From positions 1,612,001 to 1,676,000 of the forward strand of contig OY761989.1 in the NCBI GenBank assembly GCA_963665165.1: 64,000 nucleotides of DNA, written 5' to 3'. This document shows positions 17,156 through 26,599 of the stretch, one piece after another. Position 1 is the stretch's first letter. Every line of letters begins with the position of its first letter. The position numbers were made by a program, and so were the translations under genes. The notes beneath the pieces were generated by a model. The model did no database searches. It was given only the letters and a program-made list of their open reading frames with translations, and was not told the DNA's origin. The stretch is from G963663315 sp963665165. Lineage in GTDB: Bacteria; Pseudomonadota; Gammaproteobacteria; Arenicellales; Poriferihabitantaceae.

Positions 17156-19744
17156 CTATAATTCCTGGGCGGTCTGGATGATTTCAAACACTTCTATCTG
17201 GTCGCCAACCCGGATGTCATTGTAGTCCCTGATTCCGATTCCGCATTCATAACCGTTTTTAACCTCAATGACATCGTCCTTGAAACGTCTCAGGGAATCA
17301 ATGGCGCCTTCGAATATCACCGTGTTTTCCCGCAGCACCCGTACCGGAAGATTTTTCCTGACGATGCCCTCGGTAACATAACTGCCTGCGATCGCTCCGA
17401 TTTTTGGCGCGCGGAATATATCCCTGACCTCGACAAGACCGACATGGTGTTCCCTGGATACCGGCGACAACAACCCGGACATGGTGGCCTTGACCGCGTC
17501 GATCACGTCATAGACCACATTGTAATAGAGGACGGTAATCCCTTCTTTTTCGATCAATTTCCTGGCCGTTGCGTCCGCTCGTACATTAAAGCCGATAATC
17601 AGCGCCCCGGTCGCCATCGCCAGATTCACATCCGATTCATTGATACCGCCCACCATGCCATGCACCACATTGACATTGACCGCCTCCACCGACAGTTTGG
17701 TCAGCAACCCCCTGATCGCCTCGACAGAACCTTGTACGTCCGCTTTCACCAGGACATTCAGGGTTTTGACGTCTCCTTCCTTCATACGGTTGAAGATGCC
17801 TTCGAATTTGACCTTCTGTTGCTGGGCAAGTTTCAACTCCTTGGACCGGCCCTGGCGATTGGTGGCTATTTCCCGAGCCCTTCTCTCGTCGCCGACCACA
17901 ACAATTTCATCACCTGCCACCGGTGTCCCCGCCAGCCCCTGTATTTCGACCGGTGTAGATGGCCCCGCCTCGAAAATCCTCTTGCCGCGGTCGTTCAATA
18001 TCTCCCGAACCCGGCCGGTTTCCCGGCCAGCCAGAACAATATCTCCCTGCTTCAACAATCCCTGCTGGACCAGCACTGTGGCGACCGGGCCGCGCCCCTT
18101 GTCCAGGCGGGCTTCGACCACCAGGCCGGTGGCGTTGCCAGTCGTCCGAGCTTTCAAATCAGCTACTTCGGCTTGCAGTAATACCGACTCAAGCAGATCC
18201 TCGACACCCTGGCCGGTAATTGCCGACACTTCATTCACCAGCGTATCGCCGCCCCACTCTTCGGGTATGATCCCACGATTGGACAACTCCTGCCTGACCC
18301 GCTCCGGGTCAGCCTGCTCACGATCGATTTTATTCAACGCAACCACGATCGGAACGTCAGCCGCCTTGGCGTGATTGATTGCTTCAACAGTCTGGGGTTT
18401 GACTCCGTCATCTGCGGCGACGACAAGAATGATGATGTCAGTCGCTTTGGCCCCCCTGGCACGCATCGCGGAAAAGGCTTCGTGACCCGGCGTATCCAGA
18501 AAACAGATTTCATGATCATTCAGGTTAACCCGGTAAGCGCCAATGTGCTGGGTGATTCCTCCGGCCTCAGCGTCAACCACTTTGGTGTTTCGCAGAAAAT
18601 CGAGCAATGATGTCTTGCCGTGGTCCACATGGCCCATGACGGTAACCACTGGCGGGCGGGGAACCTGTTCAATCACTTCATCCTGGTCGGACAACATGGA
18701 TTCAAGGTCTTCCTTGTCTGCCGGTCTCGCCACATGTCCCATTTCCTCAATCAGCAGCATGGCCGTATCCTGGTCCAGAATCTGGTTAATGGTGACCATC
18801 GATCCCATATCCATCATCGCCTTGATCACTTCACCGGCCTTGATCGACATGGCCTGCGCCAGTTCACCGACTGTCATTGTCTCGGACACCTGGACCTCGT
18901 GGACTACCGGCGCAGTCGGTTTTTCAAACACATGCTGGTTCGAGGTGGATGAAGAGATCCTGCCCGGTTTCCTGAGCAGGCGCCTGCCTTTGTCCCGGCG
19001 GCGTTTGGCCGCATGCAACTCTTCCCGGACTGACAGGGTCTCCGTGTTCTCATCCCGTTCGCGCTTGCCTTTTTTCCCTCTTTTCGCTTTACCCGATTTT
19101 TTCCGATCAGCCGTTCTGGTGTCGGTTTCACCGGCAACGGGTTTCGGCACAGGCGATTCTGCGGCTCCGGGAACCGTTTCCTGCCCAGTCGCAGACGGCG
19201 GAGTACTGTCTTCTTCCTGAACGACCGGCCTCTCTTCCACAGCGGCCTCCACAAGCTCCTGCGGCTCTTCTTCCGGTGGCTCCTGCCGCGGTGGTTCATC
19301 CTGCGGCGGTTGCGGCGACTCTTCCTGGCCGGCCTCCTGCACGGCAATTCCCGGATCCTTTGCTTTCTCAGCCTGTTCCCTGGCCTCCCTTGCTTCCCGG
19401 GCGATTTTTTCTTCTTCCTCCTGGCGAACCTGATCCGCCTCCAACGTGCTCCGTTTTACGAAGGTTCGGCGTTTTTTCACTTCGACATGGACGGTACGCG
19501 CGGCTCCCGTTCTCGAAGTCTGCCTGATTTGCCGGGTCTGCCTGCTTTTCAGGAATATACGGTCTTTTGAAGGTGTTTTCGTCTCACGGCTTTCCAGGTG
19601 CTGCAATAACTGGAGTTTCTCATGGTCTTCGAGCAAATCATCCCTGGTTTTCCCGGAAACACCGGCCTGCTCAAGCTGATCCAGCAACTTTTCAATACTG
19701 ATGTTGATTTGCCTGGCAAAAGCGTCGATGGTTGCCTGGGACAT
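17156..19744 (-). CDS. infB: Translation initiation factor IF-2
   Basis: An 862-residue IF-2. The N-terminal IF2_N-type domain (about 1-50) is followed by a long, charged, low-complexity linker rich in Glu, Pro, Arg and Lys (about residues 105-245), a second IF2_N segment (TVGELAQAMSIKAGEVIKAMMDMG), then the GTPase domain. The GTPase has GHVDHGKTSLLD (G1), FLDTPGHEAFSAMR (G3) and ALNKIDREQADPERV (G4). The C-terminal domains end with YECGIGIRDYNDIRVGDQIEVFE, which binds fMet-tRNA. It sits 33 bp after nusA in the operon. Confidence 0.97.
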   Translation of the reverse strand: MSQATIDAFARQINISIEKLLDQLEQAGVSGKTRDDLLEDHEKLQLLQHLESRETKTPSKDRIFLKSRQTRQIRQTSRTGAARTVHVEVKKRRTFVKRSTLEADQVRQEEEEKIAREAREAREQAEKAKDPGIAVQEAGQEESPQPPQDEPPRQEPPEEEPQELVEAAVEERPVVQEEDSTPPSATGQETVPGAAESPVPKPVAGETDTRTADRKKSGKAKRGKKGKRERDENTETLSVREELHAAKRRRDKGRRLLRKPGRISSSTSNQHVFEKPTAPVVHEVQVSETMTVGELAQAMSIKAGEVIKAMMDMGSMVTINQILDQDTAMLLIEEMGHVARPADKEDLESMLSDQDEVIEQVPRPPVVTVMGHVDHGKTSLLDFLRNTKVVDAEAGGITQHIGAYRVNLNDHEICFLDTPGHEAFSAMRARGAKATDIIILVVAADDGVKPQTVEAINHAKAADVPIVVALNKIDREQADPERVRQELSNRGIIPEEWGGDTLVNEVSAITGQGVEDLLESVLLQAEVADLKARTTGNATGLVVEARLDKGRGPVATVLVQQGLLKQGDIVLAGRETGRVREILNDRGKRIFEAGPSTPVEIQGLAGTPVAGDEIVVVGDERRAREIATNRQGRSKELKLAQQQKVKFEGIFNRMKEGDVKTLNVLVKADVQGSVEAIRGLLTKLSVEAVNVNVVHGMVGGINESDVNLAMATGALIIGFNVRADATARKLIEKEGITVLYYNVVYDVIDAVKATMSGLLSPVSREHHVGLVEVRDIFRAPKIGAIAGSYVTEGIVRKNLPVRVLRENTVIFEGAIDSLRRFKDDVIEVKNGYECGIGIRDYNDIRVGDQIEVFEIIQTAQEL

Positions 19745-19777
19745 TGTCGTATTCCGAATTTATGTTACTGGACCAGG

Positions 19778-21259
19778 TTACTCAAACCAGGATGCACGAG
19801 CCGTCATGATCAACTCGCTTGCCCGCTGATGTCCCATGTCGACAATATCCAGAACCTCATCGACCGCACACTCCGCCAGATCTTCCCGGGTGCGCACTCC
19901 GCCCATGGCCAGGGACTTTGCGGTATCTTCATCGATCCCTTCCATCGACAGCAAGTCTTCGGCGGGTTCTTTCTCCACCTGGCTCGCTATGGCGCTGGTC
20001 AGCAAATTGTCCTGTGCCCTGTTGCGCAACTCATCCACCAGTTCTTCATCGAACTCTTCAATCTCGACCAACTCCTGTCTCGGGACATAGGCAATTTCCT
20101 CAAGAGTATTGAATCCTTCCTGGGCAAGGATAATCGCCGTGTTCTCGTCAATCGACAACTGGGACTTGAATTTCTCGATCAGCGCCCACTGCTCCGCATC
20201 CTGCTTTTCCTGGGCGGCCTTGTCGGTCATCAGATTCAACTCCCATCCGGTCAGTTCGGACGCGAGACGGACATTCTGCCCGCCTCGTCCGATCGCTCGG
20301 GAAAGGTTCTCTTCGGTCACGACCACATCCATCGCCTTGATCTCTTCGTCAATGAATATCGACTCGACTTCCGCCGGCGCCAGCGCCTGTATGACGAATT
20401 CGTCGATCTTGTCGGACCAGACGATGATATCCACACGCTCCCCGGCAATTTCGTTGGAAACGCTTTGCACCCTGGATCCGCGAATACCCACGCAAGCGCC
20501 TACCGGATCGACATTGGCATCGTTGGTCCGCACTGAAATCTTTGCCCGTGACCCCGGATCCCTGGCCGCTCCTGTAATTTCTATGATTCCCTCTCCCGCT
20601 TCCGGAACTTCCAGTTTGAAAAGCTCGATCAGAAATTGGGGGGAAAGCCGGGTAAGAACCAATTGCGGTCCACGGGATTCCAGGTCGATTTCCTTTAACA
20701 GCGCCCGAATCCGGTCTCCCGGCCGCAAGCCTTCCCTGGGAATCATCTCGTTTTTTGGCAGAATCGCCTCAGCGTCACCCAGGTCAACCACTGCATTGCC
20801 ATGGTCCAGTCTTTTTACGGTTCCGGATATAAGAGCGCCAAACTTGTCCTTGTATCGCTGGGCGATCTGGTTCCTCTCCGCCTCCTTGACCTTCTGCATG
20901 ATCACCTGCTTGGCGGCCTGGGCCGCGATCCGCCCGAATTCCACCTTCTCCATGGGTTCCTCGATCAAATCATCGACATTCAGTTCAGGGTCGCTTTCAC
21001 GCGCTTCCGATAACGGAATCTGGCGGTCGGGAAACTCCCGTTCGGCGTCGTCAGCAATGATTTCCCAGACACGATAGGTATCATAATCACCGGTATCACG
21101 ATGAATACTGACCCGTGCATCGATATCACCCGGATGCCATTTCTTGGTTGCCGTAACCAATGCCGTTTCGATGGCATTGAAAATGATTCCCTTCTCAAGG
21201 TCCTTCTCCCGGGAAACCACCTCTACCATCATCAATATTTCGTTATTTGTAATCGCCAT
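19778..21259 (-). CDS. nusA: Transcription termination/antitermination factor NusA
   Basis: A 493-residue NusA; ATG at 21259 (an upstream in-frame TTG at 21265 is less likely). Domains in order: N-terminal RNAP-binding domain (about 1-130), S1 (SGTVKRLDHGNAVVDLGDAEAILP), two KH domains (ACVGIRGSRVQSVSNEI; GRGGQNVRLASELTGWELN), and two C-terminal acidic helix-hairpin-helix repeats, as in gammaproteobacteria (LAQEGFNTLEEIAYVP; LAMGGVRTREDLAECAVDE). It controls pausing, termination and antitermination. The protein may act on the terminator in its own operon leader, but that is inference. Confidence 0.97.
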   Translation of the reverse strand: MAITNNEILMMVEVVSREKDLEKGIIFNAIETALVTATKKWHPGDIDARVSIHRDTGDYDTYRVWEIIADDAEREFPDRQIPLSEARESDPELNVDDLIEEPMEKVEFGRIAAQAAKQVIMQKVKEAERNQIAQRYKDKFGALISGTVKRLDHGNAVVDLGDAEAILPKNEMIPREGLRPGDRIRALLKEIDLESRGPQLVLTRLSPQFLIELFKLEVPEAGEGIIEITGAARDPGSRAKISVRTNDANVDPVGACVGIRGSRVQSVSNEIAGERVDIIVWSDKIDEFVIQALAPAEVESIFIDEEIKAMDVVVTEENLSRAIGRGGQNVRLASELTGWELNLMTDKAAQEKQDAEQWALIEKFKSQLSIDENTAIILAQEGFNTLEEIAYVPRQELVEIEEFDEELVDELRNRAQDNLLTSAIASQVEKEPAEDLLSMEGIDEDTAKSLAMGGVRTREDLAECAVDEVLDIVDMGHQRASELIMTARASWFE

Positions 21260-21279
21260 GTTCAATCGACACTGAAAAA

Positions 21280-21735
21280 TTAAAATACCGGTTCAAGTCT
21301 CGCAGTTTCCATATCTTCATAAGCCAACTCGTAACTCTCGCCGTCCACTTCAAGGACCACGTTGAAGTCATTCGTTTCAACCATTCGTCCGGCAAATCGT
21401 CTTCGACCCAATACATGGGTACGCATCACTATCCTCACGTTCTCTCCCAGGCATTTCCTGAAATGACCCGGCTTGACCAGAGGCCGGTCCAGCCCCGGAG
21501 ATGAAACCTCAAGCAGGTACTTCATGTCCAACGGGTCTTCGACATCCAGGATGGCGCCGATCTGCCTGCTCACAGCTTCGCAGTCATCCACCCGGATTCC
21601 ACCTGGCGCGTCAATATAAAAACGCAGCACATTCTGGCTACCCTGATTACCCTGTTCAATATGCAACAGTTCATAACCCAGGTTTTCCACCGATGGTTCA
21701 AGCATCGTTCTCAATTTTTCAATCGCGCCGCGCAA
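21280..21735 (-). CDS. rimP: Ribosome maturation factor RimP
   Basis: A 151-residue RimP. The predicted start is TTG at 21735, supported by an AGGTGG Shine-Dalgarno sequence 8 nt upstream and by the family pattern that follows (LEPSVENLGYELLHIEQGNQG). Other signatures are VDDCEAVSRQIGAILDVEDPLDMKYLLEVSSPGLDRPL and FAGRMVETNDFNVVLE. It supports 30S subunit maturation. It is the first gene of the nusA-infB-rbfA-truB operon and has a leader of about 250 nt containing an intrinsic terminator. Confidence 0.93.
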   Translation of the reverse strand: MRGAIEKLRTMLEPSVENLGYELLHIEQGNQGSQNVLRFYIDAPGGIRVDDCEAVSRQIGAILDVEDPLDMKYLLEVSSPGLDRPLVKPGHFRKCLGENVRIVMRTHVLGRRRFAGRMVETNDFNVVLEVDGESYELAYEDMETARLEPVF

Positions 21736-21815
21736 CGGTCAATCCACCTGCCTTTACGTACTACATACAAAAATCGGGCTTATTAAGGCCCACCTGAACA
21801 TTTTCCAACATCCTC

Positions 21816-21842
21816 AAAAGCAAAACCCCGCCTGAAGCGGGG
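21816..21842 (-). terminator. Intrinsic terminator within the rimP leader (putative attenuator)
   Basis: On the minus strand a GC hairpin (CCCCGC, 5-nt loop, GCGGGG) is followed directly by TTTTGCTTTT. On the plus strand no T-run follows, so it acts in the minus direction only. It lies about 80 nt upstream of the rimP start and downstream of a good minus-strand promoter, which makes it a candidate attenuator for the operon rather than an end-of-gene terminator. No convincing gene lies between promoter and hairpin. Confidence 0.75.
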
Positions 21843-21990
21843 CCAAGGCAAGCCTGGTCAAGAGCAAAACGGTCAAAACCAGATCACGCAGCCAGACTTC
21901 CAATAACCTGCTTTCACAATATTGCCGCCAACCTGTCTCACATCGTTATCGTCCGGCTCTCCAGAGACCTCCCATACGCCACCCCCGCAG

Positions 21991-22019
21991 AGTATACCGG
22001 CAAGCCCCCTACTCTTCAA
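21991..22019 (-). promoter_or_regulatory. Predicted sigma-70 promoter of the rimP-nusA-infB operon
   Basis: On the minus strand TTGAAG (22019-22014) and TATACT (21996-21991) are separated by exactly 17 bp. Transcription would begin near 21984 and run through a leader of about 250 nt to rimP. A 9-codon ORF (21975-21946) sits at the very start of that leader, with no clear ribosome-binding site. The rest of the 387-bp gap between rimP and the divergent glycosyltransferase gene holds no gene that I can support. Confidence 0.6.
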
Positions 22020-22122
22020 TAGACATTGACTATAGTAAAATTCAGAAGCAGGGCCGTATATCCGCACAAGCGGCATCCTGGACTTCAAATCGATCCAGTA
22101 TCCACTTTTCAGGGAAAATGTA

Positions 22123-22854
22123 ATGAACCAGATACCGATCTATGTTATCAACCTGGATGAAGACCGCAGCCGGCTGGATGCCATATCGCGTCGACTCAAT
22201 GCCCGGAATCTTGCATTTACCCGATTCCCGGCATTTCGGGGCACGAATATCCCGGAACGATGGAAACCCCAGTTTGAAGGCAGCCCCATCGGTGATGGGG
22301 AAATCGGCTGTTATGCGAGCCACCTGCAATGCATGGCGGATATGCTGGACACCGATGAACCAGTCCGGGTGATTCTGGAGGATGACGCCGTTCTTGCGGA
22401 TAATTTTGCCGGGTTGCTGGAAATCCTTCCCGGTTGCCTGCCGGATGACTGGAACATTGTTCGTTTGTACATGAACAAGCGAAGGCCATTCCATATCCGG
22501 GAAAACCTGCCAAAAGGCTTTGACCTGATTACCTACAAGCGCATCCCCAGCAGTACGACCGGCTATATGATAAACCGGGAATTCGCGCGGCTGTTCACAA
22601 ACTTTTATCCAAGATCCATGGCCATTGACCTGGATCTGAAATATCCATACCTGTTCGGGTCATTTCAAACCTACGGCGTATTTCCTCCCCCTGTTTCCAA
22701 GTCACCCGGACAATCGAAAGTGGAGAGTATAGGAAGACATCCGAACAAGGCGCTGGTGCGGAAAAGGTGGTTCAGATTACAGATTTATCAAATCCGGACA
22801 ATCAGTTCCTGGTTCCCCTTTCGCCGTTTTTCAAAAAGATATGGCCGAAAATGA
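22123..22854 (+). CDS. Glycosyltransferase family 25 (LPS/lipooligosaccharide type)
   Basis: A 243-residue GT25 protein. The N-terminus IPIYVINLDEDRSRLDAISRRL is the family opening; GEIGCYASHLQCMADML and VRVILEDDAVLADNF (the E-D-D metal/nucleotide-sugar site) follow. A later segment (SSTTGYMINREFARLF) matches the second conserved block. These enzymes transfer galactose or similar sugars to LPS or surface glycans. An AGGGA Shine-Dalgarno sequence precedes the ATG. The Arg/Lys-rich C-terminus suggests contact with the inner membrane. It stands alone, without other glycan genes nearby. Confidence 0.88.
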   Translation: MNQIPIYVINLDEDRSRLDAISRRLNARNLAFTRFPAFRGTNIPERWKPQFEGSPIGDGEIGCYASHLQCMADMLDTDEPVRVILEDDAVLADNFAGLLEILPGCLPDDWNIVRLYMNKRRPFHIRENLPKGFDLITYKRIPSSTTGYMINREFARLFTNFYPRSMAIDLDLKYPYLFGSFQTYGVFPPPVSKSPGQSKVESIGRHPNKALVRKRWFRLQIYQIRTISSWFPFRRFSKRYGRK

Positions 22855-22868
22855 ATGCCATGTAAATC

Positions 22869-22897
22869 CGGGGCCCTGCCGTTTACGCCTGGCCCCG
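22869..22897. repeat. Inverted repeat between convergent genes
   Basis: CGGGGCC and GGCCCCG form a 7-bp stem around a 15-nt loop, in the 44-bp gap between the convergent glycosyltransferase and ammonium transporter genes. No T-run follows on either strand, so it is only a weak terminator candidate. Confidence 0.35.
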
Positions 22898-22898
22898 C

Positions 22899-24239
22899 TC
22901 AGGCATTGCGTTCCGGCCCGTCATCCTCGTCTTCGCTATCCTCCGGGTCGGGAATAATCAGAAATTCGGCATAGGCTTCTATGCCCAGTTCCGCTACGTC
23001 CTGGCCGAGTTCCTCCACTTTTCGGGATATTCTCACACCCATGGTTTTCTCCAGCGCGAACCAGACAATGTACGAAGAAGCGAATACAAATGCGCCAATT
23101 GCGAGGACGCCGACCGCCTGAACGGCAATACTGCTGTCCGGCTTGTTGATGCAAACCGCCAGAGTTCCCCAGATTCCGGCAATCAGGTGGGCCGGGATTG
23201 CGCCGACCACATCGTCTATCTTCAGTTGTTCCAGCAATTTCACTCCCACCGTACATAAAAGCCCGCCAATAAACCCGATGATGATCGCCCAGGTATGGTC
23301 AACGATGTCAGGGCCCGCTGTAATCGAAACCAGTCCGGCAAGAGCGCCATTGAGAACAGCCATCAGGTCAATCCGGCCAAGCAATACACGGGATACGCTG
23401 AGAGCGGCAATGACCCCCCCAGCCGCCGCCAGATTGGTGTTCACCAACACCACACTCATCGCCACAGCGTCAACAACGCCGGCAATCGCGAGTTGCGACC
23501 CGCCATTGAAGCCAAACCAGCCAAGCCAGAGGATGAACACACCCAGCGTGACCACCGGAACATTGGAAGGGGGGGTTGATTTGACAGTACCGTCAGCACG
23601 AAACTTCTTCAACCTCGGTCCGACCACGATCGCACCCGCCAGGGCTGCCCAGCCGCCCGTTGAATGCACGATGGTGGAACCGGCAAAATCCTGGAAGCCC
23701 ATTTCGTTAAGCCATCCTCCGCCCCATGTCCAGGCCCCCACCAGGGGATAAATAAATGCGGTGAGGACACACGTAAACACGAAGAAGGACCAGAGTTTCA
23801 CCCTCTCGGCCAGTGTGCCGGAAACGATGGAGGCCGCGGTGGCAACGAACACCATCTGGAAGAACCAGTCCGACATGACCGAATAGCCGTTCTCCGCCAC
23901 AGTCATGGCCCGGTCCGAAGCGCCACCCAACAGAGCGATCTCATCAGCGGACGGACCGTAGAATGGAATGAAACTGCCGACCCATCCGTTGACATCGACA
24001 TACATCAGGTTGTAGCCGATCAAATAGAAGGTCAGCCCCGTTATGGAATACAGCCCGATATTTTTCAGGCAGATGACAGAAGCGTTTTTGGTGCGCACCG
24101 AACCCGATTCCAACATCGTGAAACCAGCGCACATCCACATCACCAGCGCCCCCCAGATCAAAAAGGAAAAAGTGTTGAGCACAAAAGACAAATCCTGCCC
24201 GATCACTGCCTGGGCATCCACCACCTCAATTATATTCAT
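22899..24239 (-). CDS. amt: Ammonium transporter (Amt/MEP/Rh family)
   Basis: A 446-residue polytopic protein with eleven predicted membrane helices. Family signatures include FLIWGALVMWMCAGFTMLESGSVRTKNA, GGGWLNEMGFQDFAGSTIVHSTGGWAAL (first pore His) and IPAHLIAGIWGTLAVC (second pore His). The cytoplasmic C-terminus is unusually acidic (PDPEDSEDEDDGPE). It conducts ammonia/ammonium across the inner membrane. No glnK lies beside it, which is the common partner. It is 62 bp after the histidine kinase gene on the same strand, so it may be cotranscribed with it. Confidence 0.95.
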   Translation of the reverse strand: MNIIEVVDAQAVIGQDLSFVLNTFSFLIWGALVMWMCAGFTMLESGSVRTKNASVICLKNIGLYSITGLTFYLIGYNLMYVDVNGWVGSFIPFYGPSADEIALLGGASDRAMTVAENGYSVMSDWFFQMVFVATAASIVSGTLAERVKLWSFFVFTCVLTAFIYPLVGAWTWGGGWLNEMGFQDFAGSTIVHSTGGWAALAGAIVVGPRLKKFRADGTVKSTPPSNVPVVTLGVFILWLGWFGFNGGSQLAIAGVVDAVAMSVVLVNTNLAAAGGVIAALSVSRVLLGRIDLMAVLNGALAGLVSITAGPDIVDHTWAIIIGFIGGLLCTVGVKLLEQLKIDDVVGAIPAHLIAGIWGTLAVCINKPDSSIAVQAVGVLAIGAFVFASSYIVWFALEKTMGVRISRKVEELGQDVAELGIEAYAEFLIIPDPEDSEDEDDGPERNA

Positions 24240-24301
24240 CGGTCAAACCTCTTTTTACAATAGAAATAACAGTAGACAGAGTCCAGCGCCTGGCATGCGG
24301 A

Positions 24302-26599
24302 CTAATCCTCATCGCCTCGCAATGGTTGTTTCAGCGGCAAAAGAATGCACATTTCAGTAAAACTGCCTTCTTCGGACTCCACTTCAATGGAACCGCCATG
24401 ACGTGACATGACATCCTGAGTCAATGAGAGTCCCAGGCCAGTCCCCTTGCCGGGCGGCTTGGTCGTCACAAAAGGCTCAAAAATCTGATTTTTCAGCTTT
24501 TCCGGGATACCGGTGCCATTGTCACGGATACAGAACCGGACATGGTCATCCAGACGCCGGGAACTGTACCTGAATTCCGGTTGCCAGCCTTTGTCGAATT
24601 TCAGCCTTTTTTCGTTGATTGCCTGAAAGGCGTTGGTGGCCAGATTCAGAAACACCCGGGATATATCCTGGGGAACGACTTCCAGCATCGCCGCATCCGG
24701 ATCCAGGTCCCCTTGTATGTCCGTATTGAAATCGGGCTCTTCGGCGCGCAATGCATGATAGGCGAGTTCAATATATTGCTTGATCAACACGTTCAGGTCG
24801 ATTTCCCGGCGTTCTTCCGTCTCACCGCTGCGGGAATGTTCGAGCATACTCTGAACGACTCCATTGGCGCGCTTGCTGTGCTCAACGATTTTCCCGAGAC
24901 TGAGTTTGATTTCTTCAATAACCGACTCCAGTTCCTCCGTAATTTCGCTCTCCTTGAAAGCCTCCGGATTCCCCTCCCTTTCTTCCTCGATCAACTCCTC
25001 GACCTCCTCGACCAGTTCGTTGGCAACGACAGAGAAATTGCCGATAAAGTTCAGGGGATTCTTGATTTCATGAGCAACGCCCGCAGTCAGTTGCCCCAAT
25101 GATGCGAGCTTTTGCTCAGCCACAATCTGTTCCTGGGCCTTCTGCAGGTCTTGCATGGCCTGCTCAAGCGATTCATTTCTGGCATCCAGTTCCTTGGCCA
25201 GTTTTTCCACCAGGTTCAGTCGTTGTACCTCTTCGGCGTTCCGTCTGAACACTTCCAGCGCCAGAGCCATATCGGTGATCTCGTCATCATGGCCCCCGGC
25301 CTTGACCGAAACCTTCAGGTTGCCCTGCGCTATCCGACGCGTCGCTTCGGCCAGACTGACCAGGCGCCGCACCAGGTGGCGTCTTACGAAAAACCACGCA
25401 AACAACAGGGCGATACCAGCGCTCACCACATTGATCACAACCAGCCACAGTATCCCGTCCTGCACCGATGAGCGCGCGGCGGCGCCCGCGTTGTGGGCAT
25501 CCTGATTGATTGCCGAGACCAGATTGTTGACCTCCTTGACCAGGACAGCCGATAAACTCCGCGCTTCCGTCAATTCATTCCGCTCATTTTCCAGGCGTTG
25601 CAGAATTTCCCCCCGCAACGGAATGATACCGTTCTCCCCTTCGCCGATTTCGCCAAGACGCCGCAGGTGTTCGCCCAACAGGTTCAGGGAAAAATGACGT
25701 TGTTCTTCCGCGTTGAAGATCTTTCCAAGTTGTTGCAAAAGAGAGCTGCCCTGCAAATCGCTGATCTGGAAGCCGGACAATTTCGCAAAGATACTCCGGG
25801 TGCTTTCCGAAGCGCTATGGAAACGATCCTGCAAGGGCGGCAAGAACTGGCGGTTTGAAAGCACCATGACTTCATCCAGCAACAATACCGCCAGATTGGC
25901 CTGATGATTCAAATTCGCCAGATTACGGTAGATCGTCAGTTCGTCCTCTGACGCGCGTTGTTCGATCCGGTGCGGGATGTCGTCCAGGCTGCGCATCCCC
26001 TCCACCAGGTAAAACCCCTGGTTATCCAGTGACCCCACCACAATGCGGTTAATGTTGCGACTCAAATCGGCCAACTCTTCACCAAGTCCCATCAGAATCC
26101 GGCTGACCTCCAGACGGCGCCAGGACGAATCCCGTATCTTTTCCAGATGAGCAGTCAACTTCGCCAGATGATTTCTGATCGAACGGGTGCTTTCGGCATA
26201 CGCCGAACGCGATTCCAGTTCCTTGATGGTTGACTCCAGCGATGCCCGCTGCCGCTCCAGCGAAGCGGACACAGCCTCGTGCTCCTGCCTGGAATCAGCC
26301 GCCAGCAGTCGGAATGCCCCACCCACTACAACTGCGCTTTGCCAGGTCACATCCACTGAATCAATCAGGTTTGGCATACTGTATTCCGCCAGATAGGATT
26401 GATGACGCAGGATTTCCCGAAACGAATAATAGGCCACCAGACTTGCGCTTAATGTAAACAATACGCCGACGAGCAGAACCAGGTAAATCTGGGCGCCGAC
26501 CCCGCCCAGTAGATTCCTTTGCTTGTCCGGAATCGGTGTCGGCCCTGTTTTGGCGGTGGCCTCCACCCTGTCCGGCGCGTCAACCACAGAATCATTCAT
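24302..26599 (-). CDS. Sensor histidine kinase with TorS-like periplasmic domain and HAMP
   Basis: A 765-residue membrane kinase. Membrane segments are at about 36-58 and 382-405, enclosing a long helical periplasmic sensor that resembles the TorS/NarX four-helix type. A HAMP domain (about 402-455), a coiled coil (about 455-500), a dimerisation/phosphoacceptor domain with GVAHEIKNPLNFIGNF (His510) and an HATPase domain (NLATNAFQAINE, DNGTGIPEKL, GTGLGLSL) follow. An acidic helical insert (EEVEELIEEEREGNPEAF) lies after the H box. No receiver domain is fused and no response regulator is adjacent. The start overlaps the upstream binding-protein stop by 4 bp, implying that the two work together. 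Confidence 0.88.
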   Translation of the reverse strand: MNDSVVDAPDRVEATAKTGPTPIPDKQRNLLGGVGAQIYLVLLVGVLFTLSASLVAYYSFREILRHQSYLAEYSMPNLIDSVDVTWQSAVVVGGAFRLLAADSRQEHEAVSASLERQRASLESTIKELESRSAYAESTRSIRNHLAKLTAHLEKIRDSSWRRLEVSRILMGLGEELADLSRNINRIVVGSLDNQGFYLVEGMRSLDDIPHRIEQRASEDELTIYRNLANLNHQANLAVLLLDEVMVLSNRQFLPPLQDRFHSASESTRSIFAKLSGFQISDLQGSSLLQQLGKIFNAEEQRHFSLNLLGEHLRRLGEIGEGENGIIPLRGEILQRLENERNELTEARSLSAVLVKEVNNLVSAINQDAHNAGAAARSSVQDGILWLVVINVVSAGIALLFAWFFVRRHLVRRLVSLAEATRRIAQGNLKVSVKAGGHDDEITDMALALEVFRRNAEEVQRLNLVEKLAKELDARNESLEQAMQDLQKAQEQIVAEQKLASLGQLTAGVAHEIKNPLNFIGNFSVVANELVEEVEELIEEEREGNPEAFKESEITEELESVIEEIKLSLGKIVEHSKRANGVVQSMLEHSRSGETEERREIDLNVLIKQYIELAYHALRAEEPDFNTDIQGDLDPDAAMLEVVPQDISRVFLNLATNAFQAINEKRLKFDKGWQPEFRYSSRRLDDHVRFCIRDNGTGIPEKLKNQIFEPFVTTKPPGKGTGLGLSLTQDVMSRHGGSIEVESEEGSFTEMCILLPLKQPLRGDED

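Noticed and set aside
21873..22088. Minus-strand ORF of 67-71 codons between rimP and the glycosyltransferase gene
   Set aside because: Its ATG at 22076 lies upstream of the good promoter that would transcribe the region, it has no spaced Shine-Dalgarno sequence, and the protein resembles nothing I know. The leader interpretation fits better.
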